DNA of 64,000 bases from NCBI GenBank assembly GCA_005281725.1, contig SSBO01000009.1:4228163-4292162 (forward strand). Reading direction: 5' to 3'. Each line of letters starts with the position of its first letter. Within the stretch, counting starts at the first letter, position 1. Origin of the DNA: Wuchereria bancrofti. Lineage: Eukaryota > Nematoda > Chromadorea > Rhabditida > Onchocercidae. The translations under genes and the position numbers were made by a program. Positions 10,836-24,215 of this stretch are shown one piece after another. The notes below the pieces were generated by a model. It had not been told where the DNA came from. It was given only the letters and a program-made list of their open reading frames with translations, and searched no databases.

Positions 10836-13800
10836 ATGATATCTGCAACAGCTGGGCCTTTAGTTCGGCATTCACCTGAAACGAAGTGGTACGATTATGG
10901 AGATTTGGAATGTACTGAGCAACTAACATCTGATTTGAATTGTTTTAACAGCATCGAGAAGCAAGCAGAGATTTTGTTGAAAAGGGACTGTGAATTACAA
11001 TGGCAGAGTATGTTTATGTTTGCATGTATTCTTACTCTAAAGTTATAGAATTTAATATCTGGAATGCTTTTTCTGAATAATTCGATTGAATAATTAAACG
11101 ATTTATCAGCTCAAGTCTCTCCTTTTTAATTGCATTTATTTTCATCATTTCTTCTGGAAATGAAAGTGAATTGTAGTGCAAAGTAAGAAAAACATGACTG
11201 AAACAGCATGGCTCAGCACAATTCTGACGCGTGGTACTGCCAACGATAAAGTAACTGCTATGCAGATATTGACACAACGACATCCAGTTCATTCCATTTC
11301 ATATGTTGCTGCATTGGTTAATACTGTTGCCAAGAAAAATGCAAGAGAGGCATTTTCAGTACTCGGTTAGCTCACTACTTATAATTTGTTTCATCTAGTA
11401 TGTTTTATGTATTTTCATGTAGTATGTTTTGTTTTACATTTAGTATATTTTGTGCATTTTCCTGTATACTATGGTAATCATTGTTTCTAGTTACTTCTCT
11501 AGTTTTTCAGGCTTGCTAAAAGACTTATTTATCAATGAATTATTACCGCCAAAGCGAAAATTGATCCCCTTCTCGGCGGTCAGTCATTTTTTAGTCATAT
11601 TAATTTTTGTAATAATTATTGAAGAGCTTTGAGTTAACTAATTCCAGAGACCAGTGGAGAAAATAAATTTGTCATCGTTGGACAAAGATTTTAATATGAA
11701 AAGGAAACTTATACTCTGGAAATTTGAGTCGGATTTGAAAACTGTGTATGAAAAATTTGTCGCTGCAATAGAGGTATAGATTTATGGATGTTTGAACATT
11801 GCATCTGGAAATAAGTGAGACTGACATTAATCAGGGAATATCATTATTTGCCATTTTAGCGACTGGCTGGAGAAAATATAGAAAAATTGGGCATATTGTC
11901 TTGCCGTTATGCTCTGGAACTATTGATTGCACGTGCTGAACAAGAACAGGTATTTGCATGCAATTTGTCTGGTAAAATATTTCATGTTTGGTTGCATTAA
12001 ATTTTGATTTGAAAGTAACTTTCGTATTTCATCAGACTCTGAATTCTTTGTTAAGAGAGCTACCATTTTTTATTAGTACCATTTCTGGTCTCCGACGATT
12101 ACTGTTCTGTTTTTTTATTAGAAGCTGCTGTCCCTGCTTATCAACAAACTCGGACATCCGAATAAAACATTAGCTACACGTGTTTGTGGATATCTGCTAC
12201 AGTTGACCAGAAAGCAACCACTGATGCGTCATATCGTTGCTAAAGAAGTAGAACGACTTATCTATCGAAAGTTGGTTTTTATATCCAGTTTTGACTCAAA
12301 ATTTTAATATTTGTTTTTAGTTTTCTAAGCTTTGGACAAAAATTAAGAAAATAATCTCTTAATATATTAGGTCTAATTGTTACTATTCACAGGAATATTT
12401 CATGCTGTACACAGCTTTATGCAGTCTCATTTTTATCCCAAATGAACTTGCATGGTTGTGACCCAACGCTTGCGTCAACATTGCTTAATATATACATAGG
12501 ATTGTTTCGAATGTTAGTTTTGAATAAGAAAATGGATGACAAAATATTGAATGTTTTACTGTTGGCTACAAATCGGGCTTTTTCATATGCGAAAGGTTTT
12601 CTTTTACTGTAAAGTTTTGTTTTCCTTCTCTTCATTTAGCTTCAGCTGGTCATGTGTAAATTTACTCAAAATAACGATTGAAATTATAGGTATTTAAGCA
12701 ATACATTATAAGCTTACATTATGCCGACTTTGTATGAAGAACCGCAAAGCACTACTGCAAATATTTTAGTGTGTGATCGAAAACTTTGCCTATCTTAGAT
12801 ATTCTTGAAACCATTATCTCTAACTTGTATTTAAGAGGAAATTTCAGGTGATGTGGATAAGTTGATAAAAGAAGTCGACACTCTATACAAAATTTTGCAT
12901 CAATCAAATTTTTCAACTGCATTGCAGACACTGAAGTTATTATATCAACTTCTTATAACAAGGTTCTTTATTTTTAATTTTTTTTCGGCTTTGTCTTTAC
13001 CCCTCCAAGCATTTTTGTTTTGATAGCTTGGTTTAGGAATGTGTGGTGATGCATTAAGTGGAAAATATTCTTTGCTCTAAAGAGAATACCGATTCGGATA
13101 GACATACCATTGAAAATACTATAAATTGTTGGTGTTAACGATGTCAAACAAAACTTATAATTTCATAAATAAGTTTTATAAAAATTTTATAAATATTATT
13201 TATTTTGTTATTCATAGTGAGGGGATTTCGGACCGTTTTTATGCTGCTCTTTATCGACGTATAATGGATCTTCAACATGGCACAAATGTAGATAGGCAGT
13301 TGTTTTCACTGTTATACCGAGCTTTATCTTCGGATACTGTTGAATGTAGAGTTATCGCATTCATCAAACGTCTTCTACAGGTTTGCATTTCTGCGTTTCT
13401 CATGTGGAAATGAAAAAATTTTCAAATTTCGTTAATCTGATTGAAACTGGCAAAAGATTTTAAATTTGAAATATTGAGACTTGGAAGACAATACAAATGG
13501 TGGCATCATTAGTCGAATATAAAGTCTTTTTTTAGTTTTCAAATCATATAAATTTTCAAAGTAACGCGGCTATTATTGACTAAAGTCTTTTTTTGCAAAA
13601 AAATCTTAGAAATTCAATTTTTTCAGCTGTCTCTATGTCGGAACGCTTCATTTGCTTCTGCAACTTTAATTTTGATCTCACGATTAACTGAAAGTCGACC
13701 GTCATTATTAATAACTAAGAAAGCTGCTGATGTAAGTAACTGCATTGTTGTGGTTGTCAAATCACACTTTTGAAAATTTTGGTAGTGAAAACCAGTTTTC

Positions 13801-15936
13801 ACTACCAACATTACATCCTTAAAATTAGACTTTAGCATAATGCACTTTTGTTCGTAGCATTAAGCGGTTTCTTATTTTCGAAGTGAATTGAATATATTCT
13901 TTTGTTATATTCTTTATATGCTGAACAGGAATACTTCTACATTTTTGATTATATTTTTTTTTCTTGACATCAGATTGATGATATTTTTTTAGTTCACAAA
14001 ATTCAATAATGACACGAAAGCAGAAGCTGTTGATGATGACGAAGAAGTGTATTATGATTATGATTCCTCCACAGAGACGGTAAATGCCGAAACTTCAGTA
14101 ACATCAACATTTGAAAGTAATGACAAACTTATTGGTGATATCAAACCGTGTGGAGAAAAGGTTTTTGGATGGATGCACAAAAATAACATTGGTATGAATC
14201 ATTTTCTTTTTAGTATTTCGCAACTTCATTAACGATTTACGGGAGTTCATTCTGTGGTTCTGTCATTTACAGTGTATTTCAATTTATGATGTAGTTACTT
14301 CTTTGAAAACTGTTACTCTAGTTGCATTTAAAGTCCCGTGTTTCAGTGGTGCGAAGTACTGCAACAACATACGACCCAATGGTTAGGAATCCATTGTTCT
14401 GTCGTGCTGATAAAAGCATCGCTACAGAACTGATACTATTAAGTATGCATTATCATCCTTCAGTTGCTGTGTTTGCGTCGAATCTGCTTAATGTAAGTGG
14501 AAAATGTAAAATTGATTTTCAAGATCTTTTATAAGAGCGTATTTATCGGCTAAGCAGACATTAACTATGAATCGGTAGTGTTTTTACTCGACCTACAAGT
14601 TAGTCTTCCAGAATCCTGATATTAACTAGTGACTACAGGGCATATCAATAGGATACGATGGTGATCCTTTGCTCGATTTCACGCAAATGCGCTTTCTCGA
14701 CCGTTTTGTGTTTCGGAATCCGAAAACAAAAGATACGAATGAAAAAATTGTGCGGCGTAAGGCCTATGATCCTCATGGTGTTAGAAAGCTACCAGTTATA
14801 TCGAAGGTAATTCTGCAGTACATCAGTTTTCTAGCATGTTTGCAATTAAACTGCTTCGTGTTCTTAGTTTAGGACTTTTCCTGAACTTTAGGAATACGCT
14901 GCAAAAAGCAGAAATGAAATACCAATCGATGAAAGGTTTTTACACCGTTTTGCATTAATGAAAATGCGTATGAAGAAAGAAGGCGAAGAGGAAACTGTTT
15001 ATGATGATGATGATGATGATGATATTCAAAGTGTCAATTCCGATGAATTCGATATGTTGCTAGGTAAATAATTTATCATATCTTTCTGTTTTAAAAATGT
15101 TTAAAGACTCTTGGTTAGACTTGTGATTCCTTAATTGTTGAAAGATCCTTCCGTACGGCAAACTTCCCTCTTTTTCATATTCCACAAAATTAAAGAGTAA
15201 TTTTCAATTTTTCAGATCGTTTCGAGCCGGGTGAACGAAGGGAAGTATTTGATGTTGACTTCGGTCAAGAATTCAGTATTGAGAAGAAAAAGGAAGTGAA
15301 AAACCGAAAGCGCCCACTTGAAAACGAAACTGACAATGAGGAAGATGATGTAGAAAAAAGGGACATAATTGATGCTGATGAGAATGAGGAACTTGAAGAG
15401 TGGAGTGAAGAGGATATCGAGGTAAAATAAATATTGACAGAGTAATAATATAATGATTTCTTTTTATAAAGGAATTTCCAAATTTCAGTTGATCAAAATA
15501 GTTTCTCATTAATTTAGTTATTATTAGGCACCATTTATTCGCGTGTAATGTCTATTAAGAAAAAAATAAACATAGTGGAATTGATTGTAAAGGATGAATC
15601 TAATATTGTGGAGGAAGAAGAAGGATCAGTTGAAGACGAATTTGTTAAACCGACAAAGGAAACTTATGATAGTGATGATTCGGATGATTTCGTTCAACAG
15701 TTTAATTATGTAGAAGATGCTGCAATAAGTGCTGATAAGGTTTCTTTTTTATTTCTCTAGATGCTTGGTTTTTTTAAATTTTTCTTTGAAAAACATTATA
15801 ATTTTATTTTCCGACCAAGTTTCGATATTCTTTTAAGTTCACGGCGATGTTGGAAGAAGAAAATGATTCACACAAAAAAAAATCGAAAAGAAGGATTAAA
15901 AAGCTTCATGGGTTCAAGAAGCGAAAGGATCGATGA
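10836..15936 (+). CDS. CEBPZ: CCAAT/enhancer-binding protein zeta (Noc1/Mak21), 60S assembly factor
   Basis: Noc1/Mak21 binds Noc2 in early nucleolar 60S pre-ribosomes. Model of 17 exons, all phases consistent, 838 aa: join(10836..11007, 11177..11365, 11511..11578, 11648..11773, 11860..11949, 12122..12270, 12393..12595, 12848..12962, 13218..13380, 13627..13731, 13993..14191, 14347..14492, 14639..14806, 14892..15063, 15216..15421, 15593..15739, 15838..15936). Family landmarks in order: [37 protein letters not shown], the CBF domain with [15 protein letters not shown] and [12 protein letters not shown], then [29 protein letters not shown] and [11 protein letters not shown]. Acidic stretches follow (an Asp run near 15000-15030, [11 protein letters not shown]), and the protein ends in a basic tail [17 protein letters not shown]. 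The start is the first ATG of the exon carrying KWYDY, so the N-terminus is about 250-300 residues shorter than in human. An unseen upstream exon cannot be excluded. Confidence 0.94.
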
Positions 15937-18900
15937 CATCTCATTGGAATTTAAGGCAACATGAAACTGCTGTTTGTTACTTATTACTTTTTTATAAAAA
16001 TTTTGTTTCAGTTTCTGGTTTCTGCAAAGAAAAGTATATTTATTCAGAAGTCTATCCAAACATTTCGTATTTCGAGTTATACATTCTATTCCAAAGGAAT
16101 AAGTAGTCTGTGTAAAGATTTACGATAAAGCTATGAGGAATAATAACGGGTGGTTTGAGTATGGATGCAACTGTATAGTGTTAGAGGTCATCGCATCATA
16201 TGAAATACAACTGCTAAATAGTTTAAATAGTTTTATGTCACTTCGCCACTAATATTTGATAAAAAGCTCTTGATTGTCATTGTTGGTGATCAGATGGGTA
16301 ATTCATGGAATATTCAAGTTATTTTGTTATATTCTCCTTTTCTGTATTCTAAAATTATGGATCATATTTATAATTTGATGCCCGAGAAATATTTTATGCC
16401 AAACAAATGCTTGTTGTTCGTGCTAAGGTATGCTGTTGTAGTATCAGTTGCCTGACTATTTTTTGTCTTTGTTGGATTTACAAAAATATATGAACGAAGA
16501 GAATGTTCTTCTGTCAGGAGAACAGGTCTTTCAAATTCTTTGTGTTTAAATTACAGTTCGAAACAGGTGCAACAATTCTGGAGTTTTGTTTGCCATGAAA
16601 ATCTAACTAATTTTTTATTTTGAAATGTTACACTGTGCTAGGAATTTATCACTCATTATTTGTAGTAATGTACGTCGGTTTATCTGAAATATCCTCCCTC
16701 TTTCTTCCTGGCCATAATTTGTTCGTTAGAGAAATTGTCTGAAAAACTTGTTTTTTTCTACTCATATTTTACCTCTTTACGTATGCTCCTAATTTCTGTT
16801 TTGAATGTTTCTTATGTGTTAGACTAGCAAAAGTCAAATGTTTCTGATTCAAAATCATAAAACAAAGGCTGTATTTGGAAGTAATTTGGTACGTTGCTGT
16901 TGTCACATTGAAGCCAAAATCAGTATCGATGACAGCTAACATCTATCATAGGAATCAAATATATACTAGTTTTCTTTAGCGAAAATTGGTTGTAGCAGTG
17001 TTACTATCGAATTCATTTAGAAAAATTGAAAATATTTACCAACTCCTGTTTATCTCCTCAAGTATATAATTTCCGAGTATCCATTGGCATTATCGACAAG
17101 ATATTTTATTTGCGAATGGTGAAAAGAGCTACTTGTCAGACTTGGTACAAATGTGTCGTATTTAATACCAACAAAAGCATGAGATCTTATGCTTCGGAGT
17201 CAAACATTTGGAGATGATATTGCATATTCTGGCAGTTTCTCTCCATTATAGTAATATTATAACATCTAATTTCAAATAGATTTTGAATGCATTCGCTAAT
17301 TACACATAGTAATTTATTGCGAGTTTTAATTATTAGTAATAATGAAACTTAATTATTAGTGTTAGATTGTTAAATTTAGGTTTTGCACTGATTCATGAAT
17401 ATTTTCAAATGATTCCTATTAAAACAAGAAATTACCGGATCTCAATTTTACGGGCAAAAATTAATTTTTCCTTCTTTTTCTCTTCCTCTACTTGTCAACA
17501 TTTCTCAAAGTAAACAAATGTTAATCCTGTGAAATCATCCTTTACTTCAGTGTTTATGTGAAGATTTGTTGCGAAGTTATAATGTCTGAAGCATCTTTGT
17601 TCCTTACCAATTCTCACTTAATATATCAGTTAGTGTTCACTGAGTGTATATCCCGAAAAAAGGAAGGTGCGAAAGGTCGCCTGTTTCTGTTTCAATAGTA
17701 ATATAAAAAAAGTGGAACGAAAAAAACTTACGAATAAATTTCATTTAAAATTGAGTTTATTTGCACAATGACTTTCTTCATTTGCATATATTTGTGAACA
17801 ATTCCGGTATATTATTGATGACATCAATTCTGAATAGTAATGAAACAGAAAAAGTACCAGAATCATTCTCACTGGATTTTAGGAGGGAAATTAATTCAAC
17901 TTAATTAAACTAATTTTCATATAAGAGACAAAGAAATCACATTCACTAGTCCGGTCTTAATTTTCTGAGCTTCTTTTTTTCCGGCACTATGCAGCAAAAA
18001 TTTAGATACATGTATTAGGTACTGTTGCTAAATCAGCACGAGCGGACATTACCTTTTCAAGTGATCGCCATTTGATGGAAATAAATCATTCATTACAATA
18101 AATGATGATAATTAGAAGACAAAACTTTGTGGATCCTTCTTTTTTTTTTTTTTTTTGGGATTTCAACGATAACTGCTGTAACGTCTTACTTACGAATACA
18201 TTATCAAAATGCAGTACATTTACCAAGCATGCATACACGTATTTCATACAACGTATTTGATGATCTGAAGTTAGACCAAAACCAATTTAGGTAGATATTC
18301 TATCATTATTAGTACAATTGACTTAAGAATTATTTAATTCTTTAAAAGAACACTGATTAAATATCTATTTCGCCGCATTTTTCATAACGAAGAATCCCAA
18401 CCTATCAAACCTAAAGATACAGACAGTATAGAATAAAAACATCATTTTCAGCTGCGATTGAACAAATTGTGATTGATTTCTACAGATTTTAAATACACTG
18501 CACAATCTTCTATTTTGTTATTAGTTGTTCTTACTTTATTGAAATTTCCTACAAAAGATTTCCTTGTTGAATTATTTGGAGTAATGGTTAAATGATAAAT
18601 GTTGTCCTTTTTCTCCCATTCATTTTGAAACTATTTCAAAAAGGATTGCAATCAAATGCGACGATCTTCGGAGAATGGTACGTATCAAAAATCTTTTCGA
18701 CTTTGTTAATATTACTTTTGTTTCAGAAGTATTTAATTCTACTTCATAATTAATAATTTTTTTTCTTCTTTTTTTTTAATGAAAGGAAATCTTTTTAATA
18801 AAATCAGACTGATTCAATTTGTATCCAGTCTTATTTTTGGCTCATTTTTGACCATTCTGTATGAGGAAAGTTCATAATGGATGTCTTTGTTGTTGTCGCC

Positions 18901-19185
18901 AATTGAGCAATAGCTTCACTGTTCTTTACTATCTCAACAGTCAGTCATTCCATTGAATGTTCGTAAGTGTCATCATACTTTCACTCTGTTATTGTTATTG
19001 CTACTGTCGCACACCGTCTGCTGAAGTGAACTGAGTGAGTGCTTGTTGTATCCAAAAACTGACCACTGGCTTACAACAAAGTACATAATTACAGTGAGTA
19101 AAGAGGAATTACTTTATAACATTACTTCAATTAGTTAGAAGAGTGAGTGTCACACTGGAAGACTCTAAGTATTTCGACGTTGCAG
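15937..19185. other. Intergenic; nothing supported
   Basis: AT-rich DNA with only short unsupported ORFs. A run of about 18 T lies at about 18139-18156. No RNA gene or repeat family is recognisable. Confidence 0.55.
18139..18156. repeat. Poly(T) tract
   Basis: A homopolymer T run directly following GGATCCTTC. Confidence 0.85.
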
Positions 19186-19350
19186 GTAGATTGGGTTTAT
19201 AACAAAGATCAAACAGTTTGCTTGTCAGACTGGAAGATCTTAACAATAAAATTAGTAGCAATTCCCGCGATATTAAGCAATGCTAACAGTTCTTTGCTAA
19301 CAGACTGTGATATTCCGGACAAGGCATATAAACATCGTTACAATTGGAGG
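19186..19350 (+). CDS. Candidate isolated exon
   Basis: An open stretch of 55 codons bounded by TTGCAG and AGG|GTGAAT, phase 0 on both sides. It has four Cys/Trp-type positions (DWVYNKD, VCLSDWK, DCDIPDKAY, HRYNWR). It could be an upstream exon of the unidentified membrane protein at 21030-21787, but no intermediate exon is clear. A longer ORF of 138 codons at 19427-19843 is very Phe/Ile rich and looks like chance. Confidence 0.25.
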
Positions 19351-21029
19351 GTGAATGTTAGCTGAATGGCTTATCACTTGAGGTATAAATCTGAAATAAT
19401 TTTATATCTGATTAAAGAATATTCAGTTGAGACAATCAATCTTTAGACCACAAATTTTTATCTTTGGGTTTAATACAAAATTATTTCGACTCATTATAAA
19501 TTTACTTCAATTTTTCGAACAGTCTGCTAAACATGCAAATAAGTCTTCAAAGCATTTATTGCAATTTTTGATAGTATCACCATTATCATTGTTGAAATTT
19601 TGCAGTAACAATGATGTGATTTTAAATGTTCAAACACCAGAAAAATTACATATTTTCTTTTTAAGCTTTAACCACATACCCACATTTTTTCATATTCATA
19701 GCTTTTTTCATTTTTTCATATTTTATGTTCTGAGTATTATGGGTTCTTTCCATTTCAAAAGAAACTATATGAAATGTTTAGATTTAGTTAGGTTTGTGAC
19801 ATTTTTCTTAAATATTTTTTCTTCTGTAATAATAATTCATTAATAATAATCGAGTTGTCCCCTCAAAAACTGTGTGATGAGAAAATATTTAACCTAGCAA
19901 TGCCGAACAGTATCAGTAATAATATCATTTATTACATTAGCAATATCCATGCATGCAATAAGTGCATGCACAACGATTGCAGTTAATTGCCTAATTCTGG
20001 TAAGCATTTGCAGATTATTTGTTCAGCAGCACTGAAAAACATGAATTTAAAAAATATTACAGTTATGTTTGTGACAGGACATGTCTTTTTCCGATTTGGA
20101 AATGATGTATTTCTAAATTCAGGTGTTATCAGTGATGGAATTAATGTTGACGAGTTCAATTTACGACTTCATTGTTACTCACGAACTTTTTTACGCATAT
20201 CCGAAAAAGGTTATGCCATAATGACTCATTATGCATAAGAGTTACGTAAAATAAATAAATCATGCATTTTTTTTTACTAATAAAAACTGGAAATTTAAAT
20301 TCTGTGTGTCGATCCACAACTTTTAAAGAGTTCTACTAGTTTTCGATTTCTACATTATTCACACTACTGGGTACGTATTTCATCTACCTCTCTGTTGTCC
20401 CCACATCAGATAATAATAGTACCTATTTGTTAAAATAACTTAAAAAGACTCTGGAATGAATAGTCCTAAGTCATACCATCATTATCGTTACCCAAATCGC
20501 AGAAGTCTGTACAATAGCCAGATGTTCAGCCAGAGACAAGAAATTGATACAACTTTAACAAATTTGACTCTAAAAAGTTTAGTCTAGAGTCTTGTGACAT
20601 TTGCCTAGTTATTAGCTTCCTTTATCAGTGTTCTTTTTCCCTTCATATGACTATTTCCTTGCTTCTCCATATCCTTCCTATACTTTTTTCAGACGATATT
20701 GATTGCCCCATCACAAAGTCTTCTCAAGTATATCTCAATATCCTTATCATTTTTCCTATCGTTTGCATCAATTACTTACTTTTCATATCGATATCAACGT
20801 GTAACCCACATATATTTCACGATTATGGTAAATCCGGTATACTTTCACATATCAAACAAACACACGCCTCCTTTTTAAATTGTTTCCTGTTTCGTTGAAA
20901 TTCGGAGATTCATCATTGCATGATATATATATGGATGGCATAACATTTTAGTACCATGAAAAAAAAAAAAAAACGTAAGCTTGAAATAGTTGCACTTCTG
21001 TCTTTGAGAAAAGTATCAACTTTTGGCAG

Positions 21030-21787
21030 GATTGCTTCTTACATTAACTACTCATTTACATTCAACATCGCTAGTCTTTATCATCTGCCTTCCAAGGTAA
21101 ATCTGATATATTATAATAAAATGAGAAAAAAAAAGCAGCTGAGTTTTTCGACCTAATTTCAAGAATATAGCTAAAGGACCAGCAGTATCTAATTTCCTTT
21201 TTCCCGCTGTTGTTAAAAAGTATTTCTTGATATAAAATAATTTTTATTTGTCGCTTTCAGTATCGAATAACACAATTTGCTTGTGCTGTACTTCATGCGA
21301 TTTGCTGTTCGCGTTCTTTTCAAACAGCTCAAAAACTTGCGGTTTTCATTAGTGGGGACGAAGACAATTTCACTGCTACTGCTTGGTGGTACACATTACG
21401 TTTCTCGACAGTAAGTTTTTCTGAATTGCATGATTTTGAGTTACAAGCAAACAAAGAGATGAAAAGTGAAATTAAGTCTTGATTAAAAAATTAGCTAAAA
21501 ATTGAAACATTATTCCACTTCTTGCGCAAAAAAGTGAAATATTCCACTTCCAATACGTTCTCTTTCAGATTTTATTCGCTGCTACTTCCATACTTACTTT
21601 ATTACTTCTCTTCCTGAATATGAGAAAAAGTCTTCGTCAAAGGCTAGCATGTAAAGACTTTTTTGCAACTTTCACTAGACAATCTTGCGAAGAATTGTGC
21701 AAGTTTGAGACTAACAGCATTCATTGCTTCTTTCAATGTGACCAAACAGAAATCAATAGAATTAAAAAACAAAATTACGTTTGGTAG
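21030..21787 (+). CDS. Unidentified membrane protein, C-terminal three exons
   Basis: join(21030..21096, 21261..21410, 21569..21787) reads without stops and with matching phases; acceptors are TTTTGGCAG, CGCTTTCAG and TCTTTCAG, donors AAG|GTAAAT and ACA|GTAAGT. The first exon starts in phase 2, so an upstream exon is missing from the model. The middle exon has a moderately hydrophobic FACAVLHAICC segment, the last a clear membrane segment, ILFAATSILTLLLLFLNM. A Cys-bearing hydrophilic tail ends ...NYVW. The spacing of LPSKYRITQF and the AVLHAICCSRSF block is loosely like the PGAP2/FRAG1 family, but this is weak and I do not assign a function. Confidence 0.5.
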
Positions 21788-22604
21788 CTTTTCAGTTGCA
21801 AAATTTCCAGTGTTTCATATGATCTACTGATTGTGGGACGGAAAGAAGGAATGTTTCACTTGTGATTTATTTAAAATGACAATTTAATTTGATAAATTAC
21901 CATAAACTATGCAATGACAACTCAGTAATTTATTTCACTGCAAAAACCGCTGAATATCACTTAGGTAGAGTGCGAAAACAAGACATTTTCAAGACCTTTG
22001 AGAAACATTCTTACAAATCTGGCAATACAATAATCCAATCTGACAGTTAATTCGGACTGATTTTTTTGGCATCTTTCACTCCGCAAACGGCGGAAAACAG
22101 CCAAAAGAAAGTAAAATTTGAATGAAAGCTAGTTTCTACCTAAATATGACCATTATCGATCGTATTCATTCAATTCCAAATAATTCTTTTCCGAACTTTT
22201 TTTTAAAAAGCTGCAGGAATTTAAACAGAATAAACTAAAACAGACACATTCGGTGTAGCATGAGAAATTGGAATGCAGACTAGAGATTTGAAAAAGCATT
22301 TGGTTTATACAAAAGCACAAATGTATATCAGAAATGTGAGAATATAAGAAAAAAATAAACTTTTCGGATAGGATATGTAATTTTTTTGCAAAGTATGAAT
22401 TTACAATGTGTGTAATGTATTTTGCTTCTCTTCTCAAGGAAGGATTTTGAGAAAATAAAATGATGAAAAGTTATAAACGCAGAATTTGCAAAGTTAAGAA
22501 GTTACACAATTTATATCGTATGGTTAAGAAATTTAGAAGTTCTCACCACTTATTTTTGTCATACATAATAAATATAAACAAAAATGAACTCACTGATTAG
22601 TAGA
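21788..22604. other. Intergenic between convergent genes
   Basis: Spacer between the 3' ends of the plus-strand membrane gene and minus-strand RNase T2. The ORF 22153-22437 (minus) has no acceptor or donor linking it to a gene. Likely UTR sequence. Confidence 0.5.
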
Positions 22605-24215
22605 TCAGAATAATAAGATCTGAAGATGGAAGCAGTCCCACATACTATATAACAAAGAAAATAAGATCAAAATTATAGCACTATTACTGACAACTGAATG
22701 AGTATTGTTGAAAGGAAGATAGACGATACCATCTGCAGGACATGGTTGATATGTTAATAAGAGTGACCTTTTCAAGTTTTTCCATTTCAACGGTCTCTCC
22801 TTACAATCCATAAGTTGGAAATTCTTGGTCAAACATAAACGCACGTCAGCTAACAACCAACTTTTGGTCTGCAAAGTTTGAATCTTGAATGCATAAAAGC
22901 AACAGCTATCAGGAAAATAATAAGCTATTAAGTAAGCTATAGAGAAATACCTCCTTATCTCGTAAGCAATGAAATTCCACATTTTTTCCATAAGCAGATC
23001 TTAAACTTTGATGCAATAGCAGCCAATCGTATAACTTTTCTTGTGATGGAATGATTTCTTGCTTTTCTAACATACTGTAAACTTAAACTTTAAGACATTC
23101 TAACTGAATAGAAAAAAAATCCAAAGTGTCTTTACAAAAATTCGAACAATATTAGTAGGTTAGATAAAAAGGCGAATTTTAAAGTGTTTTAAATCGTTTA
23201 AGAAAAGTTTACAAGTTTGTCTCAGAAATTTTTTCCTGTTCATATTATAACCATACTCAGCAAAGGTGGTCTTCACGAAAAAAAAATTCACTCTGAATTA
23301 AGTAGAAGCCTGACTGAATGGATTTATCACTGGCGATCATTGCTTATAATTAGAAATCAAAAGATGGTACCCGAAGATATCAAACTGCTTATAGAGAGCG
23401 AGAGATTTGTTGAAATACTTTAATTCATCACTGACTTCTTTTACAACTCCCGCACACGTTCCATGCTTTTCCCATTCGTGTTTCCTGAAAATTGTATCAT
23501 TTATTGGAAACAAAACATAACTAAATCAAAAAAAAAAAAAATTCATTAACAAGATTTCCATCACTGTACCACTGTGTTGAAGAGAAACTTGAAAGACGAA
23601 ACTGAGAATCAGAATTCAACGTTAATTCTCCCGATAATAAAAATATTTGATCTTACCATAATGATGATACGGATCGCATCACAAACAAATTTGGCCAGTA
23701 TCTTTTCAGTTTTTGTTTGACTGGAAGAAGTTTGGATAATACAAACTTTTTTGCGTCGCTACCACAAAACTGCGGGAATGATCCGTCATTACGTTGTGGC
23801 CTTAAAATCGTGAAAACTCTAAATTAAATCATCTAGAAACTTTGAAAGAATATACGAATACAAAAAAATAAAAGTCTATGAAGGAGAAAAGGACGTTCCT
23901 TTACTACATCTGAAAAATCCAAAACTTGAACTCCAAATTTTCTCATAACCTTTCTGGATATGAGAATTTGAAAAAAAATTCCAAACATCAGGATTTTTCC
24001 ACCTACCACAACCCATGAATTGTCCATGAGGCAGCATCGACAGGCACTTTGCAAAAATTATCAATCGTCTTCTTGACAATAAATCTAGTAGCTCCACCAT
24101 AGGCATGACAAACCGATGTTGGATAAATTAAAGCTAGCTCAAAATAATCGAAACTATCAACTTTTGCAACATCCATATGGGCCGCTGCTTTTAGCAGCAA
24201 AACTAATATAATCAT
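22605..24215 (-). CDS. RNASET2: Secreted RNase T2 family ribonuclease
   Basis: T2 RNases cleave single-stranded RNA through 2',3'-cyclic phosphates in the lysosome or outside the cell. Model: complement(join(22605..22868, 22951..23074, 23371..23484, 23657..23800, 24007..24215)), 284 aa, all phases consistent. A short hydrophobic N-terminus (MIILVLLLKAAAH) looks like a signal peptide. The CAS I motif is WTIHGLWP with His67, and CAS II is KHEWEKHGTC with His120, Glu121 and His125, so the catalytic set is complete. Downstream, KSLALYKQFDIF, LHQSLRSAYGKNVEFHC and VRLCLTKNFQLMDC match the family's C-terminal pattern. Odd point: after LPFNNTHSVV the protein ends in about 25 mostly hydrophobic residues (IILILFSLLYSMW...LQILLF), which human RNASET2 lacks as I remember it. 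NNT is a possible N-glycosylation site. The gene is convergent with the one on its left. Confidence 0.93.

Noticed and set aside
3770..15936. DRAP1-FNTB-CEBPZ as a nematode operon
   Set aside because: The spacers of 810 and 1464 bp are far longer than typical operon gaps; tandem order alone is not enough.
19427..19843. 138-codon plus-strand ORF
   Set aside because: Extremely Phe/Ile/Leu rich as expected from AT-rich DNA; its first codon is not ATG (TTG) and no homology is evident.
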